Shown here piece by piece: positions 1 through 8,615 of a stretch of DNA of 17,065 nt. Both the position numbers and the translations under genes were made by a program. The DNA comes from an uncultured Prevotella sp. (GTDB taxonomy: Bacteria > Bacteroidota > Bacteroidia > Bacteroidales > Bacteroidaceae). The notes under the pieces were generated by a model, which had not been told where the DNA came from, did no database searches, and saw only the letters and a program-made list of their open reading frames with translations. The stretch spans positions 1 through 17,065 of the forward strand of contig USFX01000033.1 in NCBI GenBank assembly GCA_900553965.1, read 5' to 3'. Each line of letters begins with the position of its first letter. Position 1 is the first letter of the stretch.

Positions 1-1310
1 ACCTGCCGCTGGCCGTGGCCATTCTGGCCGCCGACAGTAAGATCGGAAGCGTCATGCTGGGAGACTACATGATGATTGGCGAGCTCGGACTGGACGGCCG
101 TCTGCTTCCCGTCCGCGGCGCGCTGCCCATAGCCATCAAGGCACGGGCGGAACATTTCAAGGGCCTCATCGTCCCGCGGCAGAACATCCGCGAGGCCGCC
201 GTGGTCAACAATATCAGCGTCTACGGCATGGACAGCCTCGCCGACGTCATCCGCTTCTTCAACGGAGACACCTCGTTCCAGCCGACAGTGATTGACACCC
301 GTCGCGAATTCTACGAGCAGCAGACCCATTTCGACTTCGATTTCGCCGACGTACGCGGTCAGGAGAGCGTCAAGCGGGCGCTCGAAGTGGCGGCGGCGGG
401 CGGTCACAATCTCATAATGATAGGTCCTCCGGGCAGCGGCAAGTCTATGATGGCCAAGCGCCTGCCCTCCATCCTGCCGCCATTGTCGCTCGCCGAGAGC
501 CTGGAAACGACCCAGATACACAGCGTCGCAGGCAAGCTGAGCCGCGACACATCCCTCATAACACAGCGCCCGTTCCGTTCGCCCCATCACACCATATCGC
601 AGGTGGCGCTCACCGGAGGCGACCTCAATCCGCAGCCGGGTGAGATTTCGCTCGCCCACAACGGCGTATTGTTTGCCGACGAGCTGCCTGAGTTCAGCCG
701 CAGTGTCCTCGAAGTGATGCGCCAGCCACTGGAGGACCGCAAGATAACCATCGCCCGGGCCAAATACACCATCGAATATCCCTGCTCGTTCATGTTCGTC
801 GCCTCGATGAACCCGTGTCCCTGCGGCTACTACGGCGACCCGACCCACCGCTGCGTCTGCACTCCCGGCCAGATACAACGGTACATGAACAAAATCAGCG
901 GCCCCATGCTCGACCGCATAGACATACAGGTCGAAATCACGCCCGTGCCGTTCAACGAGATTTCCAAAGCCGCTCCGGGTGAGCCGAGCGAGGCAATCCG
1001 CAGCCGTGTCATTGCCGCACGCCACCGTCAGGAGGAGCGTTTCAAGGATTTCAAGGGTGTCCACTGCAACGCCCAAATGACCGAACGGATGATTCACCGC
1101 TATGCCGAGCCCGACGCCGAGGGCATCACCCTCCTGCGCACGGCCATGGAACGGCTCTCCCTTTCGGCCCGCGCCTACAACCGCATCCTGAAAGTGGCAC
1201 GCACGATAGCCGACATCGAGGGCACGGAAAACGTCCTCTCCCACCATCTCGCCGAGGCCATCGGCTACCGCAACCTCGACCGCGGGGACTGGGCCGAGCG
1301 CGGCGTGTGA
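1..1310 (+). CDS. ComM/YifB-family Mg-chelatase-like AAA+ ATPase, 5' truncated
   Basis: This is the C-terminal part of a YifB/ComM protein. The frame is open to the left edge (LPLAVAIL... before the GTG at 15), so the true start lies outside the window. The visible part starts in the Lon-protease-like ChlI domain. Counting from base 15, a Mg-chelatase AAA+ core follows, with Walker A GPPGSGKS at about residues 137-144 and Walker B VLFADEL near 218. The Cys-rich stretch NPCPCGYYGDPTHRCVC is typical of the family. The C-terminal Mg_chelatase_C domain contains RAYNRILKVARTIADIE, and the protein ends in the usual GYRNLDR region. In naturally competent bacteria ComM is a hexameric helicase that promotes branch migration during transformation; its role in Bacteroidota is less clear. 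It shows no functional link to the downstream sugar locus and marks the locus boundary. Family assignment is firm; biological role is inferred from the family. Confidence 0.93.
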   Translation, partial: LPLAVAILAADSKIGSVMLGDYMMIGELGLDGRLLPVRGALPIAIKARAEHFKGLIVPRQNIREAAVVNNISVYGMDSLADVIRFFNGDTSFQPTVIDTRREFYEQQTHFDFDFADVRGQESVKRALEVAAAGGHNLIMIGPPGSGKSMMAKRLPSILPPLSLAESLETTQIHSVAGKLSRDTSLITQRPFRSPHHTISQVALTGGDLNPQPGEISLAHNGVLFADELPEFSRSVLEVMRQPLEDRKITIARAKYTIEYPCSFMFVASMNPCPCGYYGDPTHRCVCTPGQIQRYMNKISGPMLDRIDIQVEITPVPFNEISKAAPGEPSEAIRSRVIAARHRQEERFKDFKGVHCNAQMTERMIHRYAEPDAEGITLLRTAMERLSLSARAYNRILKVARTIADIEGTENVLSHHLAEAIGYRNLDRGDWAERGV

Positions 1311-1380
1311 CGTCCAGACGTGGCGACGGCATATCAGAATTATTGTCATTCGTTGGTATTTATTAACCTGACCGGCAGCC

Positions 1381-1430
1381 TTATTTGGCTGGTAAAAATT
1401 TGATTATATACCAAATAATGAGTAATTTTG
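1381..1430 (+). promoter_or_regulatory. Bacteroides-type promoter of the sensor kinase gene, flanked by an inverted repeat
   Basis: A complete Bacteroidota promoter is visible: TTTG at 1399-1402 (-33 box) and TAATTTTG at 1423-1430 (-7 box, consensus TAnnTTTG), separated by 20 bases. This predicts a leader of roughly 90 bases before the kinase ATG at 1528. An 8-bp inverted repeat, TTATTTGG (1381-1388) and CCAAATAA (1411-1418), brackets the -33 box and could be an operator, though arms this short can arise by chance. The rest of the 1311-1527 gap holds no gene that I can see. Confidence 0.6.
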
Positions 1431-1527
1431 CAGCCATGGAAATCTTGACACGCGACAACGGCCGGACATGAGGGCTGTAGATGTGCCGGAATCTGATAAG
1501 AACTAAAAAACACCACAGGATACAAGC

Positions 1528-3432
1528 ATGAACAGAAAAAGTCTACTTACGCTCCTGCTCGTCTTCCTCAGCCCCATCGTTATGCGGGCACAGAAAGATG
1601 ACTTTGTGCTCATCATCACGTCATTTCAGATAGAGCTCAACAATTATCAGACCAACATAAGCGAGTTCTATACGGAAATCAACAGGGAAAACCCCGACAT
1701 GCAATATGTCGTGGAGAACATGAACTGCCGTTCGCTCAGCGAGATGAACGAATGGCGGTCACGCATGGCCGGATTCGTGGCCAAGTATGACGGGCGCCGT
1801 CCGCGCTGCGTCCTGCTGCTGGGCAACGAGGCCTGGGCGAGCTACCTGTCCCTGAACAACGACTTCACACGCTCCGTCCCGTGCTTTGCCATGCTCGTCA
1901 ACGACCGTATCGTGGATTTGCCGGACACCGCCGTCAACGTCGTGACATGGCATCCGCACATGCGTTCCTATACGACAGACATGCCGGAATGCAGCCTCAA
2001 AGGCGCCATAGCATACCACTACAACGTCAAAGCCAACGTTGAGCTGGCTCAGCGGCTTTTTCCCAAGACCCGACGCATCAATTTCTTCACCGACAACACC
2101 TTCGGAGGAATCAACCAGCTGGGCCTCATCAACGACTACGTGGACCACAGCCGGGCCGCAGCCTCACAGCTCGTGCTGCGCGTCATCGACGGAAGGGCAT
2201 ATACATTCGACGAAGCCGGAAGGGAATACCGCAGGCTGAAAGCCGACTGGGACCTTGCGATGTTCACCACATGGCGCATTGACAGCACGGGAAACTATCT
2301 CGTCGTCAGCGCCACACAGCAGCTGCTCAACTACAACCGTACCGTACCCGGCATATCAGTGACCTCCACCGGCATCGGCGATGTCAGCGTCGGAGGCATA
2401 ATCCCCCGCTACGGACGACAGGGCCGCCGCATGGGACAGATGGTCAACCGCTGGCTCCGCACAGGCCAGACCCAGCGCATCATGCGTGTCGAAAACGTGA
2501 CAGCGTTCGACTATAACCAGCTCCGCACATGGAACATCACGCCGTCCGTAATTGCCGACAGTGCCGACATACGCAACAAGCCTCATACCTTCTATGAGTC
2601 ACACCCCCAGCTGACCGTCATCTTCACAGCCATAACGATCATTCTCATACTCTGTGTGACGTTCTTCATCTTCTACATGCTGCAGAACCGCCGCAACATG
2701 AGACGTCAGAAAGAAATGATGATCCAGCTGGCCGCAGCCAAAGACAAGGCCGAAGAGGCCAACAGGCTGAAGTCCAACTTCCTTGCCAACATGAGTCATG
2801 AGGTGCGCACACCTCTCAACGCCATCGTCGGTTTTGCCAGTCTCTTGATAGAACAGCGCAACAACCTCTCTGACGAGGACTTCAGAGAAATATCAAAACT
2901 CATCAACCAGAACACTGAACTGCTGGTCAAACTCATCAACGACGTCCTTGACCTCTCGCGCATCGAGTCCCGCAGCGTCCAAATGACACCCGAGGACATC
3001 GATCTCATAGCCCTCGGACGCTCACTCGTCAGCACGGAATGTATGAACAACAACCGTAAAGCAAACCTCAAGGTGCTCTTCGACTGTCCCCACGACGAGC
3101 TGAGCTGCGTGACAGACCGCCGCTATCTCCAGCAGGTAATCATCAATCTGCTCAACAATGCGGTCAAATTCACCGACAAAGGAACCGTCACCCTGCGTAT
3201 AGAACAAGGTGACGACTGCATACGTTTCTCCGTCACGGACACTGGTCCGGGCATACCCACGGACAAACAGAAACAGGTCTTCGAGCGCTTCGAGCAGCTC
3301 GACAACTTCAAACAGGGCACCGGCCTCGGCCTGTCCATCTGTCAGTCTATCGTTGAAATGCTCGGCGGCCGCATCTGGATTGACCCGGAATACATCTACG
3401 GAGCAAAGTTCGTGTTTACGATACCGCAGTAG
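1528..3432 (+). CDS. Membrane sensor histidine kinase with periplasmic sensor domain, no receiver domain
   Basis: The 634-residue protein has an N-terminal signal sequence (MNRKSLLTLLLVFLSPIVMRAQ), then a periplasmic domain of about 335 residues. That domain looks like a substrate-binding-protein fold, but I do not recognise a named family with certainty. A membrane segment lies at about residues 361-386 (LTVIFTAITIILILCV...). The cytoplasmic kinase has a HisKA domain with the phospho-acceptor His424 in NMSHEVRTPLNAIVGFASLL and a HATPase_c domain with N-box INLLNNAVKF, G1 DTGPGIP, F-box VFERFEQLD and G2 GTGLGLSI. It stops right after HATPase_c. The receiver and AraC DNA-binding domains that make hybrid two-component systems out of most Bacteroidales PUL sensors are absent. 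Its position directly before susC suggests that it senses fructan or fructose. The response regulator partner is not in the window. Kinase call is firm; ligand is inferred. Confidence 0.9.
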   Translation: MNRKSLLTLLLVFLSPIVMRAQKDDFVLIITSFQIELNNYQTNISEFYTEINRENPDMQYVVENMNCRSLSEMNEWRSRMAGFVAKYDGRRPRCVLLLGNEAWASYLSLNNDFTRSVPCFAMLVNDRIVDLPDTAVNVVTWHPHMRSYTTDMPECSLKGAIAYHYNVKANVELAQRLFPKTRRINFFTDNTFGGINQLGLINDYVDHSRAAASQLVLRVIDGRAYTFDEAGREYRRLKADWDLAMFTTWRIDSTGNYLVVSATQQLLNYNRTVPGISVTSTGIGDVSVGGIIPRYGRQGRRMGQMVNRWLRTGQTQRIMRVENVTAFDYNQLRTWNITPSVIADSADIRNKPHTFYESHPQLTVIFTAITIILILCVTFFIFYMLQNRRNMRRQKEMMIQLAAAKDKAEEANRLKSNFLANMSHEVRTPLNAIVGFASLLIEQRNNLSDEDFREISKLINQNTELLVKLINDVLDLSRIESRSVQMTPEDIDLIALGRSLVSTECMNNNRKANLKVLFDCPHDELSCVTDRRYLQQVIINLLNNAVKFTDKGTVTLRIEQGDDCIRFSVTDTGPGIPTDKQKQVFERFEQLDNFKQGTGLGLSICQSIVEMLGGRIWIDPEYIYGAKFVFTIPQ

Positions 3433-3556
3433 AAAATTCCTCCACACCTCTCCATGTAGCCACTCTTTGGGTTCTTCCGATATTTGGAGTGATATTCCGC
3501 AAACGTTTTCACAAGAGCATGAGACAATTGATGTTGTCTGCGCCCTGAAAGGCAGA

Positions 3557-3619
3557 GTGTTCAAGATTGAGTTAAAAATGCGCCAATTATAGGTGCATTT
3601 TTAACTCAATCTTGAACAC
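3557..3619. repeat. Long perfect hairpin (28-bp stem, 7-base loop) in the kinase-susC gap
   Basis: Arms 3557-3584 and 3592-3619 are complementary at every position except one G/T opposition (3582/3594), which is a G-U wobble in RNA. The loop is AATTATA. The stem is mostly AT with runs of A and T (TTAAAAATG / CATTTTTAA), so it does not look like a simple GC-rich terminator with a trailing U-tract. It lies 124 bases after the kinase stop codon and upstream of the susC promoter. It could terminate transcription in both directions, or be a remnant or end of a mobile element. The whole 3433-3795 gap holds this hairpin, the operator-like repeats and the susC promoter, and no gene. Confidence 0.8.
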
Positions 3620-3642
3620 CATACCCATCGGAAAATCCCAAT

Positions 3643-3738
3643 AATCGTTCAAAAAGCATCAAAAATGTTACATGAACGATTTTTTTTATCATCTGAAATA
3701 TATTTTTTATCTTTGCGGGCCGGTTAACAATAACTTTG
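3643..3738 (+). promoter_or_regulatory. Predicted activator site and promoter of the susC operon
   Basis: TGAACGATT (3673-3681) and TGAAATATA (3694-3702) form a direct repeat with a 21-bp period, about two helical turns. An extra inverted copy, AATCGTTCA, lies at 3643-3651. A -7 type box TAACTTTG is at 3731-3738, 58 bases after the start of the first TGAA. The same arrangement with the same 58-base spacing occurs upstream of the GH32 gene at 12965. No TTTG lies at the expected -33 position (3707-3710 reads TTAT), which fits an activator-dependent promoter. A second possible -7 box, TATCTTTG (3708-3715), is less likely because its position is not conserved at the other promoter. The predicted leader to the ATG at 3796 is about 50 bases. 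Confidence 0.6.
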
Positions 3739-3795
3739 CGGCAGATATTTTTCGTACTATTAACAAAAAACAACTAACCCCAAAAACAGCAAACA

Positions 3796-6700
3796 ATGGA
3801 AAAAATCAAGAAAATCCTATTTTGCACGATTGTCCTGCTCGCGGGCTCACTGACGGCCCTTGCGCAGCAAATCGACGTGACCGGAACGGTGAAGACCGCC
3901 GACGGAGAGGGTGTCATCGGAGCCACCGTGCGCAACGAGAGCGCCGGAGGAGCGGGCACGGTGACCGACTACAACGGCAATTTCCACATGAAAGCCAACA
4001 GCGGCTCCACGCTCGTCATATCTTATATAGGTATGAAGACGGTGACGGTCAAGGCCGCTCCGAGGCTCGACATCACGATGGAAGCCGACAGCCGCGTGAT
4101 GGACGAGCTCGTCGTGACAGGCTATCAGGTGCAGCGCAAGGCCGACCTGACCGGTGCCGTGGCCGTGATGGACATGAAAGGTCCGGTGAGTGAGAGCGAC
4201 CCGAACATGCTGAACTCCATGCAGGGCAAGCTGGCCGGCGTCGACATCGTGACAGACGCAGCCCCGGGTGGCGGCGGCTCGTCAATCCGCGTGCGCGGTA
4301 TGAGCACGGTCAACGCCTGCTCACCGCTCTACGTCATCGACGGAGTGGCAACCACGGAGAATCTCAACTCGCTCAATGCGGCCGACATAGAGTCGATACA
4401 GGTCCTCAAGGACGCTTCGTCGGCCAGCATCTACGGCTCGCGTGCGGCCAACGGTGTCATCGTCATTACCACGAAACGCGGCAAGGAGGGAAAGATGGCC
4501 ATCAACCTCAACTATACCGCTTCGCTTCAAACCGTGGCCAAATCATACGACATGCTCTCCGCCACCCAGTGGGGACAGGCCTACTGGCAGGCTTGCGCTA
4601 ACGACGGCATAGACCCCAAGGGCGCAGCGTCACTCTACGGAACGGGCAACACGCCGCAGCTTGTGCCGTCAGTGAACGGTGTCAACACAGCCGACACCGA
4701 CTGGCAGGACGAGGTCTACAGCCCGGCATGGACACAGAACCTCTCGGCGAGCATATCCAACTCCGGAGAAAAAGGATCTTACTTCCTTTCGGCCAACTAT
4801 ATCAACCAGAACGGACTGATGAGCGAGACGTTCTACAAGCGTATCTCCGCCCGTATCAACTCAACATATAATTTCAACAAATATGTCCGCGTCGGCGAGA
4901 ACCTAATGATAGCCAAGTGGGACGACCGTGGCGCTGCCACCAACGGCGCCCGCGGCATCCCCTACCCCGCCATGCGCCAGCATCCGGCCATGCCGGTCTA
5001 TTCGGCTCCCGGAGTCTACACCGACCCAGTGGCCATGCTCGGCTCCGACATAGACAATCCGGTACAGACACTATACAACAGCCGCGACAACACCAACTCC
5101 TCATGGCGCATCTTCGGCAACGGATATGTAGAGATCATGCCCGTCAAGGGACTCTCGCTGAAAAGCAACATCGGCGTGGAGCACATCCAGTTCTTCAACA
5201 AGACCCTCACACGCAACGTCCGCCCGTCTGACGACACCGCCAACCGTGCCGTGGCCCGCGCCTACGGACAGGGTGACACATGGACATGGACGAACACGGC
5301 AAACTATATGCTCGACCTCGGAAAGAACCATCACATCAACGTCCTCGCCGGCACGGAAGCCATCAAATACGTCTATGAAGACCTCTCGGCCACCCGCAAG
5401 GACTATGCTTTCGAGGACAACGACTACATGCAGATAGGCTCCGGAACCGGAACGCAGATCAACGGCGGAGGCAAGCAGGAGTGGGCTCTGTTCTCGCTCT
5501 TCGGAAAGATTGACTACAACTTCGCCGACCGTTATCTCTTCTCGGCCACATTGCGCCGCGACCAAACATCCCGCCTGTCTAAAGACAACAACTCAGGAGT
5601 CTTCCCCGCTGTCTCCGGAGCATGGCGCGTAAGCGAAGAGAAGTTTTGGGTGAAGAACAATATTATTGATAACGTGAAGCTCCGCGTAGCATGGGGACAG
5701 AACGGCAATTCGGCCATTGACAACAACTATGCGGCATATTCCACATACGCATACGACTTTGGCAACGGAGCCTATGACCTCAACGGAACCAACAACGAGG
5801 TCGTAAGCGGAATAAAAGTGCTGACAACGGGCAATCCCGACCTGAAGTGGGAGACCACGACACAGACCAACATCGGTCTTGACGCCTCACTGTTCAACAA
5901 CTCCGTCAACTTCTCCATCGATTACTACTGGAAGAACACAAAGGATATGATAACCATACCGCCGGTTCTCTCAGTGGCAGGCGAGAACGCAGCCAAATTC
6001 ATGAACACGGGAACGATGGAAAACCACGGACTTGAAATGAACATCGGCTACCACTCACCGAAATACGGCGACTTCTCCTGGGACGGCAACTTCAACTTCT
6101 CCATGTACCGCAACAAACTCGTCAAGCTGAACGACGAAGTCAGCGTCATCGGCGGTGACTGGCGCCTCATCGAAGGCCAGCCTATGGGAGTCTACTACGG
6201 CTACGTCTGCGACGGCATCTTCAACACCGAAGACCAGGTCTCAAACCACGCCATACAGGAGGGGAAAGGACTGGGACGCCTCATCTACCGCGACATCGAC
6301 GGCAACGGCACGGTTGACGAGAACGACCGCTGCATCATCGGCGACCCGAATCCCGACTTCGGTCTCGGCCTGACCCTCAACGCCCACTACAAGAACTGGT
6401 CGCTGGCCGCATTCTTCTCCGGCGAGTTCGGATTTGACATCTACAACGGGACACGCAAGCAGCTGGAGTTCATGACATACGGCAATCTCTACACAAACCG
6501 CAGCAGCGACGTGCTGAACGCATGGACAAAGGACAACACCGGAGCTTCAATACCGGCACTGACAACGGTTGACGACAACAACGAAACACGCATGTCCACA
6601 TACTTCATGGAAGACGGCTCATATCTGAAGTGCAAGTACATCAAGCTCTCCTACAGCTTCAACCAGCAGTGGATGAAGACTGCCGGTATAGCTGCGCTGA

Positions 6701-6852
6701 GCCTCTACGGACAGGTGGAGAACGTATTCACCATCACCGACTATTCCGGTCTGGACCCCGAAGTCCCGCTCTCCACATACGGAGCACGCGTGGACAACGG
6801 TCCGTATCCTCGGGCACGCACATTCTCTGTCGGACTGAACGTGCAGTTTTAA
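3796..6852 (+). CDS. SusC-family TonB-dependent outer-membrane fructan oligosaccharide transporter
   Basis: The 1018-residue protein has a signal peptide (MEKIKKILFCTIVLLAGSLTALAQ). A carboxypeptidase-regulatory-like beta-sandwich follows at about residues 25-97 (VTGTVKTADGEGVIGATV). The TonB box region DELVVTGYQ starts near 103. The plug domain carries the SusC signatures (SIRVRGMSTVNACSPLYVIDG and ASIYGSRAANGVIVITTKRG). The rest is a 22-strand-type barrel ending in aromatic FSVGLNVQF. It imports oligosaccharides captured by its SusD lid using TonB energy. The ATG at 3796 is chosen because it begins the signal peptide; longer frames in this area are shadows. Length is normal for the family. 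It precedes susD by 47 bases, the usual operon arrangement. Levan specificity is inferred from the DUF4960 and GH32 neighbours. Confidence 0.96.
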   Translation: MEKIKKILFCTIVLLAGSLTALAQQIDVTGTVKTADGEGVIGATVRNESAGGAGTVTDYNGNFHMKANSGSTLVISYIGMKTVTVKAAPRLDITMEADSRVMDELVVTGYQVQRKADLTGAVAVMDMKGPVSESDPNMLNSMQGKLAGVDIVTDAAPGGGGSSIRVRGMSTVNACSPLYVIDGVATTENLNSLNAADIESIQVLKDASSASIYGSRAANGVIVITTKRGKEGKMAINLNYTASLQTVAKSYDMLSATQWGQAYWQACANDGIDPKGAASLYGTGNTPQLVPSVNGVNTADTDWQDEVYSPAWTQNLSASISNSGEKGSYFLSANYINQNGLMSETFYKRISARINSTYNFNKYVRVGENLMIAKWDDRGAATNGARGIPYPAMRQHPAMPVYSAPGVYTDPVAMLGSDIDNPVQTLYNSRDNTNSSWRIFGNGYVEIMPVKGLSLKSNIGVEHIQFFNKTLTRNVRPSDDTANRAVARAYGQGDTWTWTNTANYMLDLGKNHHINVLAGTEAIKYVYEDLSATRKDYAFEDNDYMQIGSGTGTQINGGGKQEWALFSLFGKIDYNFADRYLFSATLRRDQTSRLSKDNNSGVFPAVSGAWRVSEEKFWVKNNIIDNVKLRVAWGQNGNSAIDNNYAAYSTYAYDFGNGAYDLNGTNNEVVSGIKVLTTGNPDLKWETTTQTNIGLDASLFNNSVNFSIDYYWKNTKDMITIPPVLSVAGENAAKFMNTGTMENHGLEMNIGYHSPKYGDFSWDGNFNFSMYRNKLVKLNDEVSVIGGDWRLIEGQPMGVYYGYVCDGIFNTEDQVSNHAIQEGKGLGRLIYRDIDGNGTVDENDRCIIGDPNPDFGLGLTLNAHYKNWSLAAFFSGEFGFDIYNGTRKQLEFMTYGNLYTNRSSDVLNAWTKDNTGASIPALTTVDDNNETRMSTYFMEDGSYLKCKYIKLSYSFNQQWMKTAGIAALSLYGQVENVFTITDYSGLDPEVPLSTYGARVDNGPYPRARTFSVGLNVQF

Positions 6853-6899
6853 AAACTGACGACGATTAACAAAAAAACACTATTACACAGATAACAGCA

Positions 6900-8588
6900 A
6901 TGAAAAAGATATATAATCTTCTGTTGGCAACAACAATGGGAATTACCGCCATGTCATGTTCTGACATGCTTGACACCGTCCCGCAGGGACAGTTCACGAC
7001 AGAACAGTTGGACGACAAGTCTGTCGACGGACTCATAGCCTCGGCATACGCCGGACTGGAAGCCCACTTCTACGGCAACAACGAAGCCTTTGCCGGACCG
7101 TCGACAAACTGGATTTTCGACGTCCGCAGCGACGACGCCTACAAGGGCGGAGGCGGCACGGGAATGGAAGAGAACATCCATCTGCTTGAAGTGAGCGAGA
7201 TTAACTCAGACAACGTCAGCTGTCTCAACAAATGGCAAAACAACTACTATGCCATCTCACGCGTCCACAACGCCATGCTCGCCCTGCAACAGGCCGGAGC
7301 GGTCAATAATGCAGACAGGCTGATGGGCGAGCTGAAAACCCTCCGCGCATGGTATTATTTCGACCTCATACGCGTCTTCAACCGTATTCCATATTTCACA
7401 GAAGACGAGGATGCCAACACCAAAAGAAACGATGAGTACACACGCGATGAGATTTTCGGCTTCATCAAGCGTGACCTCAGCGAGGCCATCAGTGTCCTTC
7501 CGGAACAGAAAAGCAGCGCCGGACGTATCACACGGACTACAGCCCAGGCCATAATGGCAAAAGTCTGCGCCTTCACTTCCGACTGGGAGGGTACGCGTGA
7601 CTATGCCGAAGCCGTTATCCAAAGCCGTCAATATGAACTTTTCACCAACTTCGGCGATATGTCGAAGATTGAGCACAACAACGGCTCAGAGTCAATATTC
7701 GCTCTCCAGACGTCTACAGCCAACGACAACGCGCACATCAACTGGTCAAACCTTCTCAACTGTACGTATAGCGAAGGCAATCTCTACGGCACGGGTGACG
7801 ACTTCTTCTACGGCTCCCAAAATCTTGTCAACGCTTTCCGCACAGATCCGGCGTCCGGTCTGCCCTATCTCGACGGCACGTTCAACAAGGTAAACGTCAC
7901 GGAAGACTATGCCGGAACGCTTGACCCGCGACTCGACTTCACCGTAGGGCGTATCGGTATGCCGTGGCGCGGACATATCTACACACGCGGATGGTGCCGT
8001 GCATACGATGTCTACGGAGAGTTCTCGAACAAAAAGGCATGGCCGGCACCTGAAAACGCTCAGGCATCATGGCCGTGGGGATGTAGCCCGCTCAACTTCA
8101 TCTTCATCCGTTATGCCGACATCCTGCTTCTAAAGGCAGAGGCTCTCATCGAGCTGGCAGCCGGTTCCAATGCCGCTACCGACGAAGGACTTGTCGAGGC
8201 CCGCAAACTCATCAACATGGTCAGACAGCGCGCCGCCGACAGTATCGACGGAAGCTACTCGCCGCAGGATCTCGACCCGGCAAAGGCAGACTACTATGTG
8301 GGACTCTATCCGGAGGACAACGACGGAAACCTTGCGTGGACAAAAGAACGCGCACGCATGGCCGTGAGAATGGAACGCCGGCTGGAGCTGGCCCTTGAAG
8401 GCAACCGCTGGTTTGACCTCGTGCGCTGGGGAAACGACTATCTCATCAGCACCATGAACACCTACATGCAGGAGGAAACGTCATTGCGCCCCTACTACAA
8501 CGGCCGCTCAGTGAGCGCCAACGAAATATTCCTGCCTGTCCCGCTGGCAGAGATAGACAACTCCAACGGTCTCTACAAGCAATACTAA
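6900..8588 (+). CDS. SusD-family outer-membrane glycan-binding lipoprotein
   Basis: The 562-residue protein starts with a lipoprotein signal (MKKIYNLLLATTMGITAMSC) and the lipidated residue is Cys20. SusD features include an N-terminal helical region with DTVPQGQFTTEQ, TPR-like helices (LMGELKTLRAWYYFDLIRVFNRIPYF), and a C-terminal part with FIRYADILLLKAEALIELA and ERRLELALEGNRWFDLVRWG. It ends in the family-typical EIFLPVPLAEIDNSNGLYKQY. It forms the hinged lid over the SusC barrel and binds the incoming fructan chain at the cell surface. The gene lies 47 bases after susC and 27 bases before the DUF4960 lipoprotein gene, consistent with one operon. Binding residues for fructose cannot be identified by eye. 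Confidence 0.96.
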   Translation: MKKIYNLLLATTMGITAMSCSDMLDTVPQGQFTTEQLDDKSVDGLIASAYAGLEAHFYGNNEAFAGPSTNWIFDVRSDDAYKGGGGTGMEENIHLLEVSEINSDNVSCLNKWQNNYYAISRVHNAMLALQQAGAVNNADRLMGELKTLRAWYYFDLIRVFNRIPYFTEDEDANTKRNDEYTRDEIFGFIKRDLSEAISVLPEQKSSAGRITRTTAQAIMAKVCAFTSDWEGTRDYAEAVIQSRQYELFTNFGDMSKIEHNNGSESIFALQTSTANDNAHINWSNLLNCTYSEGNLYGTGDDFFYGSQNLVNAFRTDPASGLPYLDGTFNKVNVTEDYAGTLDPRLDFTVGRIGMPWRGHIYTRGWCRAYDVYGEFSNKKAWPAPENAQASWPWGCSPLNFIFIRYADILLLKAEALIELAAGSNAATDEGLVEARKLINMVRQRAADSIDGSYSPQDLDPAKADYYVGLYPEDNDGNLAWTKERARMAVRMERRLELALEGNRWFDLVRWGNDYLISTMNTYMQEETSLRPYYNGRSVSANEIFLPVPLAEIDNSNGLYKQY

Positions 8589-8615
8589 AATCATAAAAAT
8601 ACAATTAAGACGATT

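Noticed and set aside
3022..3564. Minus-strand open frame of 180 codons over the end of the sensor kinase gene and into the gap
   Set aside because: It mirrors the conserved HATPase domain, shows no protein family features, and its start region includes part of the long hairpin flank.
3708..3715. TATCTTTG as the susC -7 box
   Set aside because: It fits the consensus, but TAACTTTG at 3731-3738 has the spacing conserved at the GH32 promoter, so it is preferred; a secondary start is still possible.
3672..4193. Plus-strand frame of 173 codons overlapping the susC start
   Set aside because: It becomes Arg/Asp-rich shadow sequence within susC and starts in the promoter region.
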